Below, piece after piece: positions 1 through 11,810 of a DNA stretch of 64,000 nt (within the stretch, counting starts at the first letter, position 1; every line of letters begins with the position of its first letter). The stretch is taken from positions 217,921-281,920 of the forward strand of contig NC_006692.1 in the NCBI RefSeq assembly GCF_000091045.1. Direction: 5' to 3'. This stretch comes from Cryptococcus deneoformans JEC21. Lineage: Eukaryota; Basidiomycota; Tremellomycetes; Tremellales; Cryptococcaceae. The notes under the pieces are model-generated. The model was not told the DNA's origin, did not search any database, and saw only the letters and a list, made by a program, of their open reading frames with translations. The translations under genes and the position numbers were made by a program.

Positions 1-2369
1 GTAAAAGGACAAGGAATAGCAAGACGAGGTATAGGTAAATATGTCTTGTCAGTATAGCCTATTGCAGTGCAGCAGCGCCCTATGGGATCATGTTTTTCTT
101 TTGGATTCGGATAATATAGCAACATGATGATGGGCACGGGAAGGAAATTATGAAAATTATGAACAGACAAGGAACGCTGAAAAGAGAGCAAGATAAGATG
201 TAAAGCATGCTACACAGCGCCACCAGGATCGACAGTTGGGGCCTCAATGGGACCTTTTCGGTTGACGACGGTCGAAGATAATAGCTTTCAGTTGACGGTA
301 AATGATGCCGACTCGGCTCTGACAATCGACGTTCATATCAATGGCCGGCAAGAGGGCTGTGCGGTGCTGGATCCTTCAAGGGATCTCTTTTACAAACAAG
401 ATCAGAAGAGCGATCATCGGAGACTAATAAACGCTGTAGTTGATCGCTGATCTTTAGCATATATTTATAATAGAAGATGGCGGTTATTGCACTATAGTTA
501 ATGGTCAATGAGTTAATTGTGAGCTGCCACGGAGTGAATTTACTCCGTCTTTTCCGACAGTTGATGAGCGCAAGGCGGTTTATACGGAGCTGACGCTCTA
601 ATTGCTCCCAATTGTCCTTGGTACTCTTGGCGTAGACTTGTATGTATCATATAGCAGGGAGTGTACTTTGCAACTCACAAGCTTGCATGGCCGCAGACCG
701 TCGATATAGAAGAAGATGAAGGATGGTGATTCTTTTAGAGTTCAGCCGGGGGGTTCGGAACAAATCAGGGGAAGAAGAAGAACATGCAAGTATAAAAAGT
801 TAAAACTTAAACTATTCGTGGGCGCGCGGTGGGTCGTTGAGAGGAGAGAGGACAACGAGTAATAAGGAGGAAATTAGAAGTCGGAAAGGCACAAGGATGA
901 ACGTGTGGCGAGCGCCAAAAGGTGTGATCCTGCACCTCAATAGGGTGGTTAGTTGTTAATTCATACTTCCTACGCATCTGATAGGGTCCCATGAAGGCGG
1001 CCTTCGCGTGTGGATGAAGTTTGGATTTTAGAAGTGCAGACATCGCGTTCCTGAAATCAGGATACGCGCGCTTCAGGAGAAAGGCCGAGATTCGGGATCA
1101 GCAGAGCCAAAAAAGGCACCCATGTGCGCCGGCAACGAGTACGAGGAAGAGAGCTGTCGTACTGCTGCATACCGTCAGCAAGCGGAATAGATCCATCCAA
1201 ATATGGATCACGAGAGTTCATGAAGAGGCACTCTAGGACCATGCTGAGCGGCGAGGAACAGCAGAGAAGTGCTTTTGGAAGCACACCGACCGTCTCGTCC
1301 GTGCGTACGACTACATATATATCATGTAAACAAATTATCCACACCCGCCCTCCCATGCACACGACTTTCCGTTTCCATCCAACCAGCTTATTACAGCTCG
1401 CAGCCCTTTCAACCAAGACCACAGCTAAACCACACCTTTCGCTCAACCGCACAGTACAGCATCCTCTTTCCCGACAACGGCAACAGCTATAAGAAAAACC
1501 GAGGTCGAGAGTATCTATTCAACACCCTTTCCTCCATCATCTTTGTATCCTATCTTCTCCAATAATCGCACCGCGCAGTGAGCGGCTCATTCAGTGACAA
1601 GACCTACTCTTGAGGGCCGCTAACCACCGCCCACTGTTAATTTTCCTCCTCAACTGCGAGTGCGACCATTCTACGCGTCGGATCTTTTATATATATTTCT
1701 TGAGCATTACTTTATTAGTCGGCGGCTTTTTGGAAGCCACTTTGAAGTTTGAAAGAGACGGAGTTGTCGTAAGCCTCCATTTTATGGATATGACGAGTGT
1801 GAGATTAAATCGCCCACCCGGCTGACTTTCCAGGCACAGCGTGACGAACAACATTCAGCAGTCCCTCAAACGCCATCTCGTCCAAACATTCTTTTCTGTC
1901 CGCCTTTATTATCCTTAAAACAATCCCCTCCTTATCCGTATTACCACTTACAAGCCACTTGGAATCTTCTTTTGCGTAGATCGCAACTGCGGACCATCCA
2001 TTAGAACATCAATTAAAAAAAGTTTTCCCTTCCACCCGCGTCGATCCGATTTCCATCAGTTTACAGACAACGCCGTCCAGGTAGACGATTAAAGAGTAAG
2101 TTACTCAACCAATGCCGAGCCCTCAACCGTACCCCGTACCAAGACATGGTATAATGCTGATGACTTTTTTCTTTCTCTCTCACTTAACCCTTCTATCATA
2201 TGTTGTTCTCGCCGACTGTCTACTCCGTTCTTTTCACAACTTCACGCCCGCAGGCTCATTCTCTTCTTTTATTGAAGCTAGACTTCAGGCAGCTCTCTAC
2301 TGGTCGCAGGTTCGACTATCGCTAGAGTACTACCACAGACACTCGTCTATCCAACTCACTTTTGCCAAA
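1..2369. other. Intergenic region and long 5' leader
   Basis: No coding region is convincing here. Short open frames (for example 247-450 +, 807-1043 -, 1057-1452 -, 1124-1492 +) overlap one another and look random. From about 1330 the plus strand becomes pyrimidine-rich with poly-C/T tracts, as expected for a fungal 5' leader, so the transcript of the gene starting at 2370 may carry a leader of several hundred bases with upstream ATGs. The first 200 bases read pyrimidine-rich on the minus strand and could be the leader of a gene lying to the left. A CGG-N12-CCG dyad is at 530-547. Confidence 0.5.
530..547. repeat. Inverted repeat CGGAGT-N6-ACTCCG
   Basis: Six-base arms are perfectly complementary around GAATTT, followed by TCTTTT. 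It also reads as CGG-N12-CCG, the general layout of Zn(II)2Cys6 binding sites. The sequence shows only the dyad; any function is inference. Confidence 0.45.
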
Positions 2370-4584
2370 ATGTCTTTCTTTGAAACCGAATTCTCTCTTC
2401 TCGATCCAAGCTCTCAGTTCGACGAGTCCAATTTCCTCTCATTCTCCTCTCTTATTGAGCTTTGTCCTCCTACCCTCGACTCCAATAATCTCAACGCAAA
2501 GGTGGTTAACAGCAATCGCTCGTCCAGCACCTCCTCACCATCCCTTTCAGAACCTTCCGATGTGCTCAATGACGACTTTCAGCCTTCAACGCCAAAATGC
2601 GGGCAGGTTGGAATCTTCCATACCCCACCCAAGAGTACCAATGACTATGAGGAGTGTGATTTATTCACTCCAGAGCATACATTATCCAGCCCAATGGATG
2701 CTTTCATCACTCCTATCAAGTCTTCAAAGTCAAGTGTAAGCGGCTATGACCAATATGGCTACATCACTCCCGCCGATAGCATCTTCCTCTCTTCTACTCG
2801 CTCAAACTTTCCTTGGGATGATGTCTCCTCCAACTTATCAGGTGCTACCTACCAAACTCCCTCTGTGACTCCTAGAGCAATGCGAGTGGCATCCAATCCC
2901 ACTCTTGACGCCCCTCGTAATCCCCGCTTTGTAAAGCAAGTCGTCTCCATGCCTTTGCTCAAGGAAGAACCTTTGAATACGGAGAGCGACTGGGACAACT
3001 CCAAGAGTTTTGTTATGGATGAGCAGCAGGGGATGGATGTCGGTTTTGTGAGTAGCAGAGCGCCAGTCAATGGCTTTGACAACGTGTTTGGTGGTTTCAA
3101 CACTGGTGAAAATGGCGTCAACACCGCCGCCAGTATCTTGACTTTCCAATCGCCAGAAAGCCTTGACTCGTCCACTCAATACACAACTAACACAGTGGAC
3201 ATCCAATCTATTCCCTCTTCTTCCTCTTCGATGCCAATGTTGTCGTGGCAACCTCAGACCTCGACAATGCAGGATCATGTCGGTCTATTTCCTGCGATCG
3301 AGATTTCTCAGCCAGACACCCATGTGGCTGGACCCATAGGTGATTTTACCATAAATCCAAAGGCAGTCATGTGTTCGAATGAAGGCGAGTCTCTAGTGAG
3401 GCCTTCGACTGCTCCAGGATTCCGAGACCAAGAAACAACGGTACCTCTGGGACCTCCGATATCTGAACCTATGAACAGAAGGTACGCACTGAATCATATG
3501 CAGTTAAGAAGACATGAGCTGATGTATATCTGAAAGTCTCTCTGCTGGTAGCTACAAGACATCAAAGAACGGTCCTCTTCGGGATTTGTTCTCATATGCT
3601 CCACAGCAATTGCCGACGGGCACTCCCGGTCTTCGACCTCTCTACACCTGTGAACCCTCGCCTTTATTCACACACGCTGATTCATCAAATTATCCTCGTG
3701 TTATGCCAGCTACTCCTACGCCTAAACCAACGCGAACGGGTAACTCCTTGTTCACGCCGACTCGGGTAGTCAGCGGACAGGGTTTGGGTTCCTCAACTTT
3801 CCCTCCTACCCCCGACTCTCCTGGATTCCCCTTTACACCTCCCTCTTCTACGACCGCTCCACCTATGCTGCGAATTGGGAGTAATCCGTTGCCAATGTCT
3901 CTTCGCAAGATGCGTTCTCTGACTACGAACTCGGCGTTTCCTTCTCGTCCTTCAACTTTACCTGTGTGTGCTGAAGAAGATGAGAATGAAATGGCAACGA
4001 AGTCACGCAAGCGTGTTAGGCGATTGAGCATCACCGAAGCGGACGATTTCCAAGAACATCAAACCAAGATCCCCAAGGTGAACGACCCACCACTCTTCTC
4101 TTCCCTCCCCCAATTAATCCCCGGTGTTGCCCCAGTCACAGCGGTTTCCGGTCCCCTCATCCCTACAACTTCATCTGTTACCATCCATCCTCCTCCCATG
4201 CACTACCCTGTCTCCAACGGTATGCCCTCTACACCTCACCGTGTACACCCTCCTCCTCATCCCGGTACAGATTCACGACCTATCGCTCGTTTTCCCTCAC
4301 CTTCCAAGCGAAATGTTTTTTCTACATTACCTGTTACTCCCAAAGCTACACCACTTGCCAAGGGCGCGAGATCGCCCTCAAGTAAGCTCAAAACTCCTTC
4401 CTCTCCTCAGAGAGTGTCGTCTTTTGGCGGAATGACTTTCGTCAACTTTACCAGCGACGACGCAGATGTCTTGTTGTCCGGAGTTGCCCGCAGTGGGACT
4501 TCTGGGAAAAAGAAGAGAGACAGAGAGGATTCTGGAGATGAGCATCTGTCCAAGAGACCCAGGAGCAGAAGTGACGATGAGTAA
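2370..4584 (+). CDS. TP-rich nuclear orphan protein, possible cell-cycle/transcription regulator
   Basis: I do not recognise this gene with certainty. Two exons (2370-3481 and 3552-4584, GTACGC donor, TAG acceptor) give 714 residues. The protein is rich in Ser, Pro and Thr. More than ten TP/TPP sites are spread along it (HTPPKS, ITPIKS, ITPADS, VTPKAT, KTPSSP), a pattern seen in CDK targets. Near the C-terminus is a compact conserved-looking stretch, FVNFTSDDADVLLSGVA, followed by basic clusters (KKKR, SKRPRSR) that look like a nuclear localisation signal. That stretch faintly recalls the C-terminal motif of fungal Whi5/Nrm1-type proteins, but this is from memory and weak. An in-frame ATG at 2112 would add 86 residues with a hydrophobic segment. 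I chose 2370 (CCAAAATGTCT) because the protein otherwise looks nuclear. It converges on the aminopeptidase gene 222 bp away. Confidence 0.8.
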
Positions 4585-4806
4585 ACGCGCTACGAGACGG
4601 ATCAGTTCAATATCAAATTTTATCCCATATTTGATGATTACATACACTCTTGTTATTACGCTTTTTCTCATAGTAATATCTAGTAGTTTCATGATCGCGA
4701 TCAAGTGGAAATTTGATTCAGTATGCATAGGACACATTTTAGTCATGATCCCCCCCCAAAAAAGGTTTCTTTCGTACACAAAAGTCTCAATTGTATCCAT
4801 AATAAC

Positions 4807-7579
4807 CTACACTCCATCCCAAGGCCAAACCTTGTGGGGTTTGCAAGCCTTTTTCAACCATTCCCTAGCTTCTGCATCCTCATCACCCTGCAAAAGCGGC
4901 TCCAAAGCTTCTTGAACTGTTTTATTGTGTTCATTCAGCCAGCGCATCTCGTACTTTGCCATAAGCGACCAATCAACGAGCGAAGTTTGGATTGGCACCT
5001 GAGTGATTCGTTCCCATTCAAGGAACTGAGATGCTTCCCCGTCCTCTGGAGTCTATACCACCTGATAAGCCATTTACATTTGTGACACAAGAATTGATGA
5101 CTTTACCTCGACTTGTTTACATAACAAGACCGATTCAATTCGGATACCCCACTTTCCCTCTTTGTAATATCCAGGCTCGACAGTGGTAATATGACCCGGT
5201 TTAAAGGCGATATCGTGCGAGTACATCGGGTCTGGAGTTAGATTATCAGCTCCAAACCAAACTGTCTGACGTTTAAGAGTGAAGGAAGAGGCACTCACTT
5301 TCATGTACGCCGAGATACGAACCTATCCCATGACCTACTCCACTATGATTATTTCTTAGCAAGTTCACAAGGTGATAAAAAGGAGGATCCATATTTCCGA
5401 TACTTACTGCCCAAAATCTAATCCATCGCTGATCAGAATGAGCACTTCAGCGTTTCCTTCACGATAGCATTCCAAACCCCAGACTCACTCATAAAGCGCT
5501 TTCCTCGCAAGCATGCCCAACCTATCCCCCGGCATGCCTCTAGGGAACTTGGCCATACTGACTGCGATATGTCCTTGAAGCACCCGGGTATATGCGCGTT
5601 TGAGCTCGGGGGAAGGGGTAGAGCCAAAGTAAAAAGTGCGAGTGGTATCAATGGTCGCGTCTGTACGGGATGAGTTAGATCAAGGTCTAATTACGGTGCT
5701 GGATATATGATGGATGTAGGAGCGGACTGACCCTGATATTGTGCTCCAGAGTCGCTGTTGATTGGATCCAGCCAATGAATGAGCATCTGGCCCCAGGGGT
5801 TAGATAAATCGACTCACATCAGATAAGTGGTATCCGGGTCAATCAACCTGTCCTTTCCTCGCTGAGGAGCATAATGTGGCAAAGCTAGTCATCAAGAGTC
5901 AGTAAAGTCCACTTATGCAAAATGAAAGTTTACCAGAGTTAGGACCAGAAGCAGAGATGTCCTCATACGCAAGGCCGCTTAATATCTCAATCAGCCCAAA
6001 TTCGTCAACCCTGTTTATTTGTTATCAAAACTCACGCAAAGTAGTCTTCCTTTCTCCTTTCTCTTGTCAAGCCTTGGGCAGCAGCCCATTCTCCAACCTT
6101 TTTCCCGTTCTTGAGCAACATCTTCTCCAGCCATGCCAACCATCTGACCATGGCCCGTCCGTCCCTGAGGTATGCATTACGAAAGTTTTGCTGTTCGACA
6201 GGGTTTTTCACTGCTTTAAGGACGTCTACGGGACAAGTGATGGTGGCTATTTTGGACTTGATAAAGAGAGAATGGCGATTAGCTTCGGTCTGGTGTTGAA
6301 GAGAAGGTTCTAGCAGCTTACAGGTGAACATGCCTCGGCTAGAGCCCAGCTGCACTCTGCAGGGCTAAATACCCTTACGTTTCTCTCCTCTGAATTCTCA
6401 TTTACGAATGCCTTCACAAATTTCCCTACCTCTTCAACTCCATAGTCTCTCACTTCAACATCTTCCCCTTTCCATCTCTCATCTAGCTCATTCTCAACTT
6501 TACGCTTATCCACAAATACAGCACACTGGGACGGTGTGAGGACGAGATAGGCATAAGCTACCGGACAGAAGGGTATATCCGAAGGACAACGATAGTTGAG
6601 CAGCCAGGCGATAGCAGGTAATGTAGGTAGAATATACACCCATTCCTTTACTTTGCTCTTCCTATTCCCTCCCACAGCCTGCGAAATGGCCTTTCGAACA
6701 CGAGAGAGTTTGGAAGGCGTATCTTCCCCTGACAAAGCGAGAGGGTAGGGGCTGATAGGGCCAAGGGAACGGGCAGGGACATTGCGAATTTTGTCGATGA
6801 GGTTGGTCGACAGTGGAACGAGGGTGATGGAAGAGTCTATTGATGACAGGCGCGATTGGATCAAGTGAACAAGGTCTACGTTGCAAGGAAGTAAGCACTG
6901 ATCAAAATTCATCGAGGAAAGAAAAACAGTACCCAGAGATATGAGTTTCGGATCGATCCCAACTCTTGACCCGTCTTCCAGCTTGTTCACGACCCAGTCC
7001 ATCCAGCCACTCTGTGCATCCGCTCTCCCACTTCCTCCCCCGCTACTTGACCCGACTCTGACCACTTTCCACCCTTTGGGTACTTGTTGTTCTGCTTGTA
7101 TCCAGTATCGCGAGTCGACGAACAAGAGCGCTGATTGAGATGTCGAGGAGGGGATGAGAGCGGTACCGGCTGAACCTGTGAAGCCTGATATGTACTGACG
7201 GCGCTTCTCCGAATCTCCTACTTCTTCAGACTAGGTGGTCAAGTCGTTAATATCGGCCAATGTACAGATGAAGGGAGATGACTGACTTGGTGTTCATCTT
7301 CACTCGGTACTATGCTGTTGTGTAGGAAAGCCATTAGCATCCCCCTTTTAGATATCGTTCCATATTGCACAAGAAGGCTTATACATACTACCAATCGACC
7401 TTTGCATCCTGAATTTCGTCTTTGAGTGCTTTCAGGCGCTGTTCGAGCTCTTCGCTACCATCGAGAGTGTCATAGGTCGGGAGCTCAAGATTGGTCGATT
7501 TCTCGAGGATAATATCAGACAAAGAGTCTTCAAGGCGGATAGGACCGGGGGCCCTGCTGGAGGGGAGAAAACAGGCCAT
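4807..7579 (-). CDS. Xaa-Pro aminopeptidase (M24B, aminopeptidase P, cytosolic type)
   Basis: It removes N-terminal residues that precede proline. The protein has the three-part layout of XPNPEP1-type enzymes: an N-terminal creatinase-like region (IVPSEDEHQ, ISGFTGSAGT), a second similar domain (VDSRYWIQAEQQ, about 7120-6340), then the pita-bread catalytic domain. The five metal ligands are visible: DSGAQY and DATIDTTRTF (Asp pair), GHGVGHGIGSYLGVHE (His, assembled across the introns near 5340-5440), VEPGYY (Glu) and GIRIE (Glu). About ten short introns interrupt it. The start at 7579 puts ARAPGPI-type leader residues before the first domain; there is no signal peptide or mitochondrial presequence. 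The C-terminal end is the usual KxWPW-type tail. Its 3' end faces the orphan gene at 2370-4584. A second M24 gene of different topology is at 47152-48850. Confidence 0.93.
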
Positions 7580-7881
7580 GACAGTGCAGTATGCAAGATG
7601 TAAAAGCTGAAGATTGGTTTCGTTACAATTGAGCAGCGAGAAATCTGTGGTGACTGAGCAAGCACAGCCGATGACGCGCAGGACATCATCCAGCCTTAAT
7701 AATAATCAAAACTCCACAAATAAACCCATAATCCATGCATGCTACAGTCTATCCAATCTAACCGCGTATGCAGATACAGTATCAAATATGGTATCCTTCT
7801 TTCCCCCTTGACAATTTTTTTCCCATAAGCAGGTTGATTTTTGGCTTGAAATTACACGACCGCTTGTTTACGCATAACACT
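7580..7881. other. Intergenic region between two minus-strand genes
   Basis: This 302 bp holds the 3' end of the HAD phosphatase transcript and the promoter/leader of the aminopeptidase. No ORF or repeat stands out. Confidence 0.5.
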
Positions 7882-9054
7882 CTATTTGCCCTCCTCCTTG
7901 AGAACCTCGTCCACAGACTTGCCGCCAACGACTTCCTGAACCTTTTCAAGGACCTTGGTGCTGCGATTAGAAAGTGTCAGAAACGGCTTTACCATTTAAA
8001 GAGAAAGGATGCACGTACAAATCGACGAAAGGCACATGTCGGATACCTTGCGTCTCGCAGTAGGTCTGCAAATCAGAGTGACCGTTCTCCATAGTCTTGG
8101 CAAATAACAAGTCGGCGTGCTTGGCTGCAGACAAGTCGGAGACACCGTCACCGCAAAAGAACAGTGTGGGCTTGTGGGGCAAGTCCCTGTAAGGCAAGAT
8201 GGCCTGGGATTTGTCGTGGCCGAAGCCACTGGTAGGGTGCCTGAAGACGATTTCCCAGGTGTTGCCCTTGCCTTCGGGGTCGGTGAACTTGACGTCGTTG
8301 GCGATGATGTCGATCTCTTCGGCGTCAGGGCCGGGAAGGAGGGTAGAGAGGACGCCTCGGATGTTGGGAGTCATACCGCTAGTTTTTTTGCCAGGTTAAT
8401 TTGTGTGTAAATACAGGAGTTGGGGTTTAGCGCTTACCTAGAGACAATAACGACGGGAACACCATTTTGCTTGCACCATGTATAGAACTTTTCGAATCCA
8501 GGATCAAGCTTAATGTCTAACATTTCCATCAGTCCATTAACCTTTTACAAAATAAACAAACCCCCCTCCCCCCGCCCCCCCCCCCAAAAAAAAGAAGCAA
8601 ATAAACGTACTCTTCATAAGCTCCTCCTTGCACTCCTCGAAAGGCACCTTGATAGACTCGAGCATCTGCCTGAAAGAGTCTCGGAAAGAAATCCGGCCAT
8701 CGAGGACTTCAAGGTTGAGTGCTCGTCTGTTTTCCAGTGTTGTCCATAATCAGCATCCCCCGCGGACCTCCCAAAACGTGAAAGAAAAGAAAGGAAAAGA
8801 AAAGAAAAGACTGACCGCTTCTCGAACCCGAAACCGAGTTTGTCAGTCAGAAAATCATTACTATCCTTGTCGGTGATAGTTCCATCCTTTGCGAATCCAA
8901 ATGTCAGTTATCAGTTCCACATTTTTACCTTTTGAACAAGAAACGTGGGGAAGAAAAGCAGACATACCCAGTCGGAAAGGACGACAAACTTGGCATCCTT
9001 CTTGATAGGAGGGTAAGGCAAGACGGATTCGGGAGCGGCTGCTGCAGCGGACAT
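7882..9054 (-). CDS. HAD-superfamily phosphatase (DKMTPPase/MtnX or PHOSPHO-like)
   Basis: This is a predicted soluble phosphohydrolase. Motif I is VLSDWDGTITDKDSNDF with the nucleophile and acid Asp of the DxDGT signature, split by an intron after W. Motif II is IVSSG, and motif III is CGDGVSDLSAAKHADLLFAK. This set matches the 2,3-diketo-5-methylthio-1-phosphopentane phosphatase-like group, which includes yeast YNL010W. The physiological substrate in fungi is not settled; methionine salvage or a small phospho-metabolite are both possible. Translation starts at 9054 with an Ala-rich stretch and ends at 7882 after VLKEEGK. The last intron (about 7951-8018) restores DFTKVLEKVQ. One intron holds a poly-C and poly-A tract near 8570-8590. 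It is divergent from RRP7, with a perfect E-box palindrome in the 204 bp between them. Confidence 0.9.
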
Positions 9055-9153
9055 GGTGAGGGCCTTTTATATATATACCGGAGACTCGGGGTGTGGATGT
9101 GTAAATGGAAAGAGGATATCGAATTGCTCGGTATGTTGTTTAGCGGGGAAGAA

Positions 9154-9163
9154 GTCACGTGAC
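9154..9163. promoter_or_regulatory. Perfect E-box palindrome GTCACGTGAC
   Basis: A ten-base perfect palindrome with a CACGTG core lies midway between the divergent HAD phosphatase and RRP7 starts. TCACGTGA is the known site of Cbf1-type bHLH factors in fungi. Binding here is inference. Confidence 0.5.
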
Positions 9164-9258
9164 TACAAAAGTTGTATCAATACATATATATGTCTTTCCC
9201 GAAAAAATAACTATACATCTTTTCCTGCGTCTATATATATACCATCTTCACTCGCAAG

Positions 9259-10506
9259 ATGCCCAAGACAGCAGCAGGTCCGTCTACAAAGAAATCAAAA
9301 TCCAAGCTCTCCCAAAAGGGCGTTCCAAAACTGTACAGCAATTTTCTCCCGCTCCCTATCCTCATCCCCGCCCCTATCCCCATCCCTTCGTCCTCTTCTT
9401 CGAAACCTATCAGCGAGACCAAACATTACCTCTACTGCCGTGCACACAAACCAAAAGCTAGTGCAGGTGCAGGTGCTAGCGCTTCAAAGGCAAAAGAGAC
9501 GGAAGAAGAATTACCGGAAGGACGGACGGTGTTTGTGGTGAACCTTCCGGTGGACGTGACGGACCGAGAGCTGAGGACAGTGTTTGGGAAATACGGAGTG
9601 GTGGAGGATGTTAGGATTGGTAAGCGGGAGACTGGGGATGTTTTGGAAGGTGTAGTCAGAGGAATGGAGGTTGATCAGTCTGATGAGGAATCTGAAGACG
9701 ATGAGGATGAGGATGAAGAGGAGGATGAGGATGTAGAGATTGGGGATAAAGGTGATGGTGACGACCGACCTGAAGCTACATTCAAAGGCGATCTCTTGAC
9801 CAAAAAGCAACGACGCGCTCTTCGTCGGCGCAACCTCCCCACTTCCATCCCCGAGATCGACTCTCTACCCGCGCTCTGTCCCCGCTCGACGCCATACTTG
9901 CGATCCGGTCTTTCCTCTGCCCACATCATCTTCCTTGACCCCATCTCCGTGTCCCGTCTCTTCTCATCCGCTCCCGAACCCGTATCTTTGCCTAAATACG
10001 GTAAAGGCGAACCTACAGGGTTGGCGTACTACACCGCTCTGTACAAATCCCTTCGTCCTCCCTTGTCGGCTATCAAGTCATTCACCGACACCTCCATGGC
10101 ACGATTCGACCATCTCCATTCCCTCCTCCTCTCTTCGCGTGCTAAAGAGCAGGGCGCGGGCGCGTTGGTGGATGAAGATGGGTTTACTGTGGTAGTGCGT
10201 TCTGGCAAGTATGGACGGGCTGGTGCAAGAGGTGATGGGTTTGGGAAAGGTGGTGTGGGTGTTGCCTCGAGAGGGTTTGAGAAGAAGAAGGGTATAGGTG
10301 GGAAGGGCTCGCAGGCCTTGCCAGACTTTTATAAATTCCAAGCTTTGGATAGGAAGAGGCAGGGTATGTTTTTTTTTTTTTTGGGCCACAAAAAGATAAT
10401 GAGCTGATACGGATGGGTAGACCTTGCCGAGCTTCGTCAAAAGTTTGAACATGACAAAGCCCGGGTGGAAGAACTCAAGAAATCCCGCCGATACAAACCA
10501 TACTAA
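9259..10506 (+). CDS. RRP7: Ribosomal RNA-processing protein Rrp7
   Basis: Rrp7 acts in the UTP-C/CURI part of the 90S pre-ribosome during 18S rRNA maturation in the nucleolus. Two exons (9259-10363, 10421-10506) give 396 residues. An RRM-like domain starts at TVFVVNLPVDVTDRELRTVF and is interrupted by a long acidic insert (SDEESEDDEDEDEEEDED). A basic block, TKKQRRALRRR, follows. The C-terminal Rrp7 signature is LPDFYKFQALDRKRQ, then DLAELRQKFEHDKARVEELK ending in RRYKPY; the last exon supplies the conserved tail. The N-terminus carries a Pro/Ile-rich low-complexity stretch (about residues 30-50). It shares a short divergent promoter with the HAD phosphatase and converges on the mitochondrial K+/H+ gene with 100 bp between stop codons. 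Confidence 0.92.
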
Positions 10507-10606
10507 GAATGTGGCCCCGTTTGCTATACCTTTTGATAATTATGAATGATGGTTTTCGAATGCATGGGGTTTATATATATTCTCGGAATCTATGCTATAC
10601 AGAACA

Positions 10607-11810
10607 CTACACCTTTTCTTCTTCTTTTTCCTTTTCCTTTTCTTCCCTGGCCTTTTCCTTCTCCTGCGCTTCCTTGGCTTCCACTTGATCAGTCTTTCTC
10701 GCCCTGAAATCAGCCTGCTCCACCGCCCTGGTCACATCCACCACTTCATTCGCTTTCAGCGCAAAAGTCTTTGCCAGCAATGGGATCTGGCTAGGCGAGA
10801 GGAGGAGCGATGGGTGTTGAGCCTGTGAGGTGATAGGTCCCGGTGCGGGAGGCGGAAAAGGTTGGGCCGTTGTACCTGCCTTGACCTTGCCTGACGGATC
10901 GGTCAAGGCGGCGGTAGCGGCCAAAGGTTCACGGCCTTTCCCAGCGTAAATCTCGGTCAACTCGGGACATTCCTTCTCTACCACCAGACCGGCCTTGATA
11001 AGTTGTTCAAGATAGGTAGCACCCCTCCACGCCTTGTAGTGTGACCACGCGCGCCAGAGGACGTAGAATAAGGGGAAGTTGGGGATGATGGGGATGATTG
11101 CAAAGGGCCATGTGACGGGCGAGCTGTGGGGTGGGGGGTTTTTTTTGGTGGTCGGTCAGTTATACATGTGTATTTGAATGAGAGGAGAGAACGTACAAGA
11201 GGATGGAGCGGTACATCATCTTTCTATGGTGCGGTATCCGCTTGAGGAGGAAACGGTGCAGTTTGGGAAGCAGGCTCGGCATCTCTTGGTTGGGAAGTCT
11301 AGGCAGCACCAACGGTATCTAGCACAAAATGCAACTTAGCAGACCACATAATGCGTTCACTGAAAAATGACAACAGCGGCTCACCTCGATACGCTCGAGC
11401 ACTTGCCCGTCCTTGGCCACCTTTACGCCCTCGCCTTCTCTAACCGCCTTGAGTGCCCATTCCTCATACTCTATCCTATCCATCAACTTTTCGCCCTTTT
11501 CATAGAACCAATACATCCAGCTGCCCTTTGGCTTCTCGCCAAGCTTCAACCACGTCTCGGAGCTCTTGTCGAGCGCTTTTGTGATAAGTGACGGGGGCGA
11601 GTCGGCGGATGGTTCAGGCTGGAGGGCGTGGAAGAGGATGAGCGGGGTTGGAGGGGTGGTGTGGGAGGAGGAGGCGGATTCGAGGGAGGGGGGAGGGGTG
11701 GTCGGGAGCGTCCTGGAGGGTGGTGGTGGGCGGGGGAGACGTGCGAGGGGGAGCGCGAGGATACGGAATTGTCTTGTGGCTTTGCCCGCCGCGGGGAGCT
11801 TTGAGGACAT
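10607..11810 (-). CDS. Mitochondrial K+/H+ exchange-related protein (Mit_KHE1 family, YDL183C-like)
   Basis: Members of this family are needed for K+/H+ exchange across the inner mitochondrial membrane. The N-terminal part carries the family core: KPKGSWMYWFYEKGEKLMDR and IEYEEWALKAV, followed by IPLVLPRLPNQEMP. A hydrophobic stretch, SPVTWPFAIIPIIPNFPLFYVLWRAW, follows in the next exons and ends near HYKAWRGA. A long Pro/Thr/Ser-rich region (about residues 25-60) precedes the core. The C-terminus is a highly charged, Lys/Glu-rich coiled coil (KEAQEKEKAREEKEKEKEEE). Two introns are visible (about 11340-11385 and 11126-11200). The 3' end faces RRP7, and the 5' end is 325 bp from the divergent small membrane protein. 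Whether the protein is itself a transporter is not shown by the sequence. Confidence 0.85.

Noticed and set aside
247..450. 67-codon ATG-started frame at the left end
   Set aside because: Short, no domain, no codon pattern like the neighbours, no splice partner seen.
4378..4915. Frames on both strands across the 3' end of the TP-rich gene (140 and 149 codons)
   Set aside because: They are shadows of the real exon running into AT-rich 3' UTR sequence.
5818..5826. A third exact ATCAGATAA
   Set aside because: It overlaps an exon-intron junction of the aminopeptidase gene and is the single chance match expected in the window.
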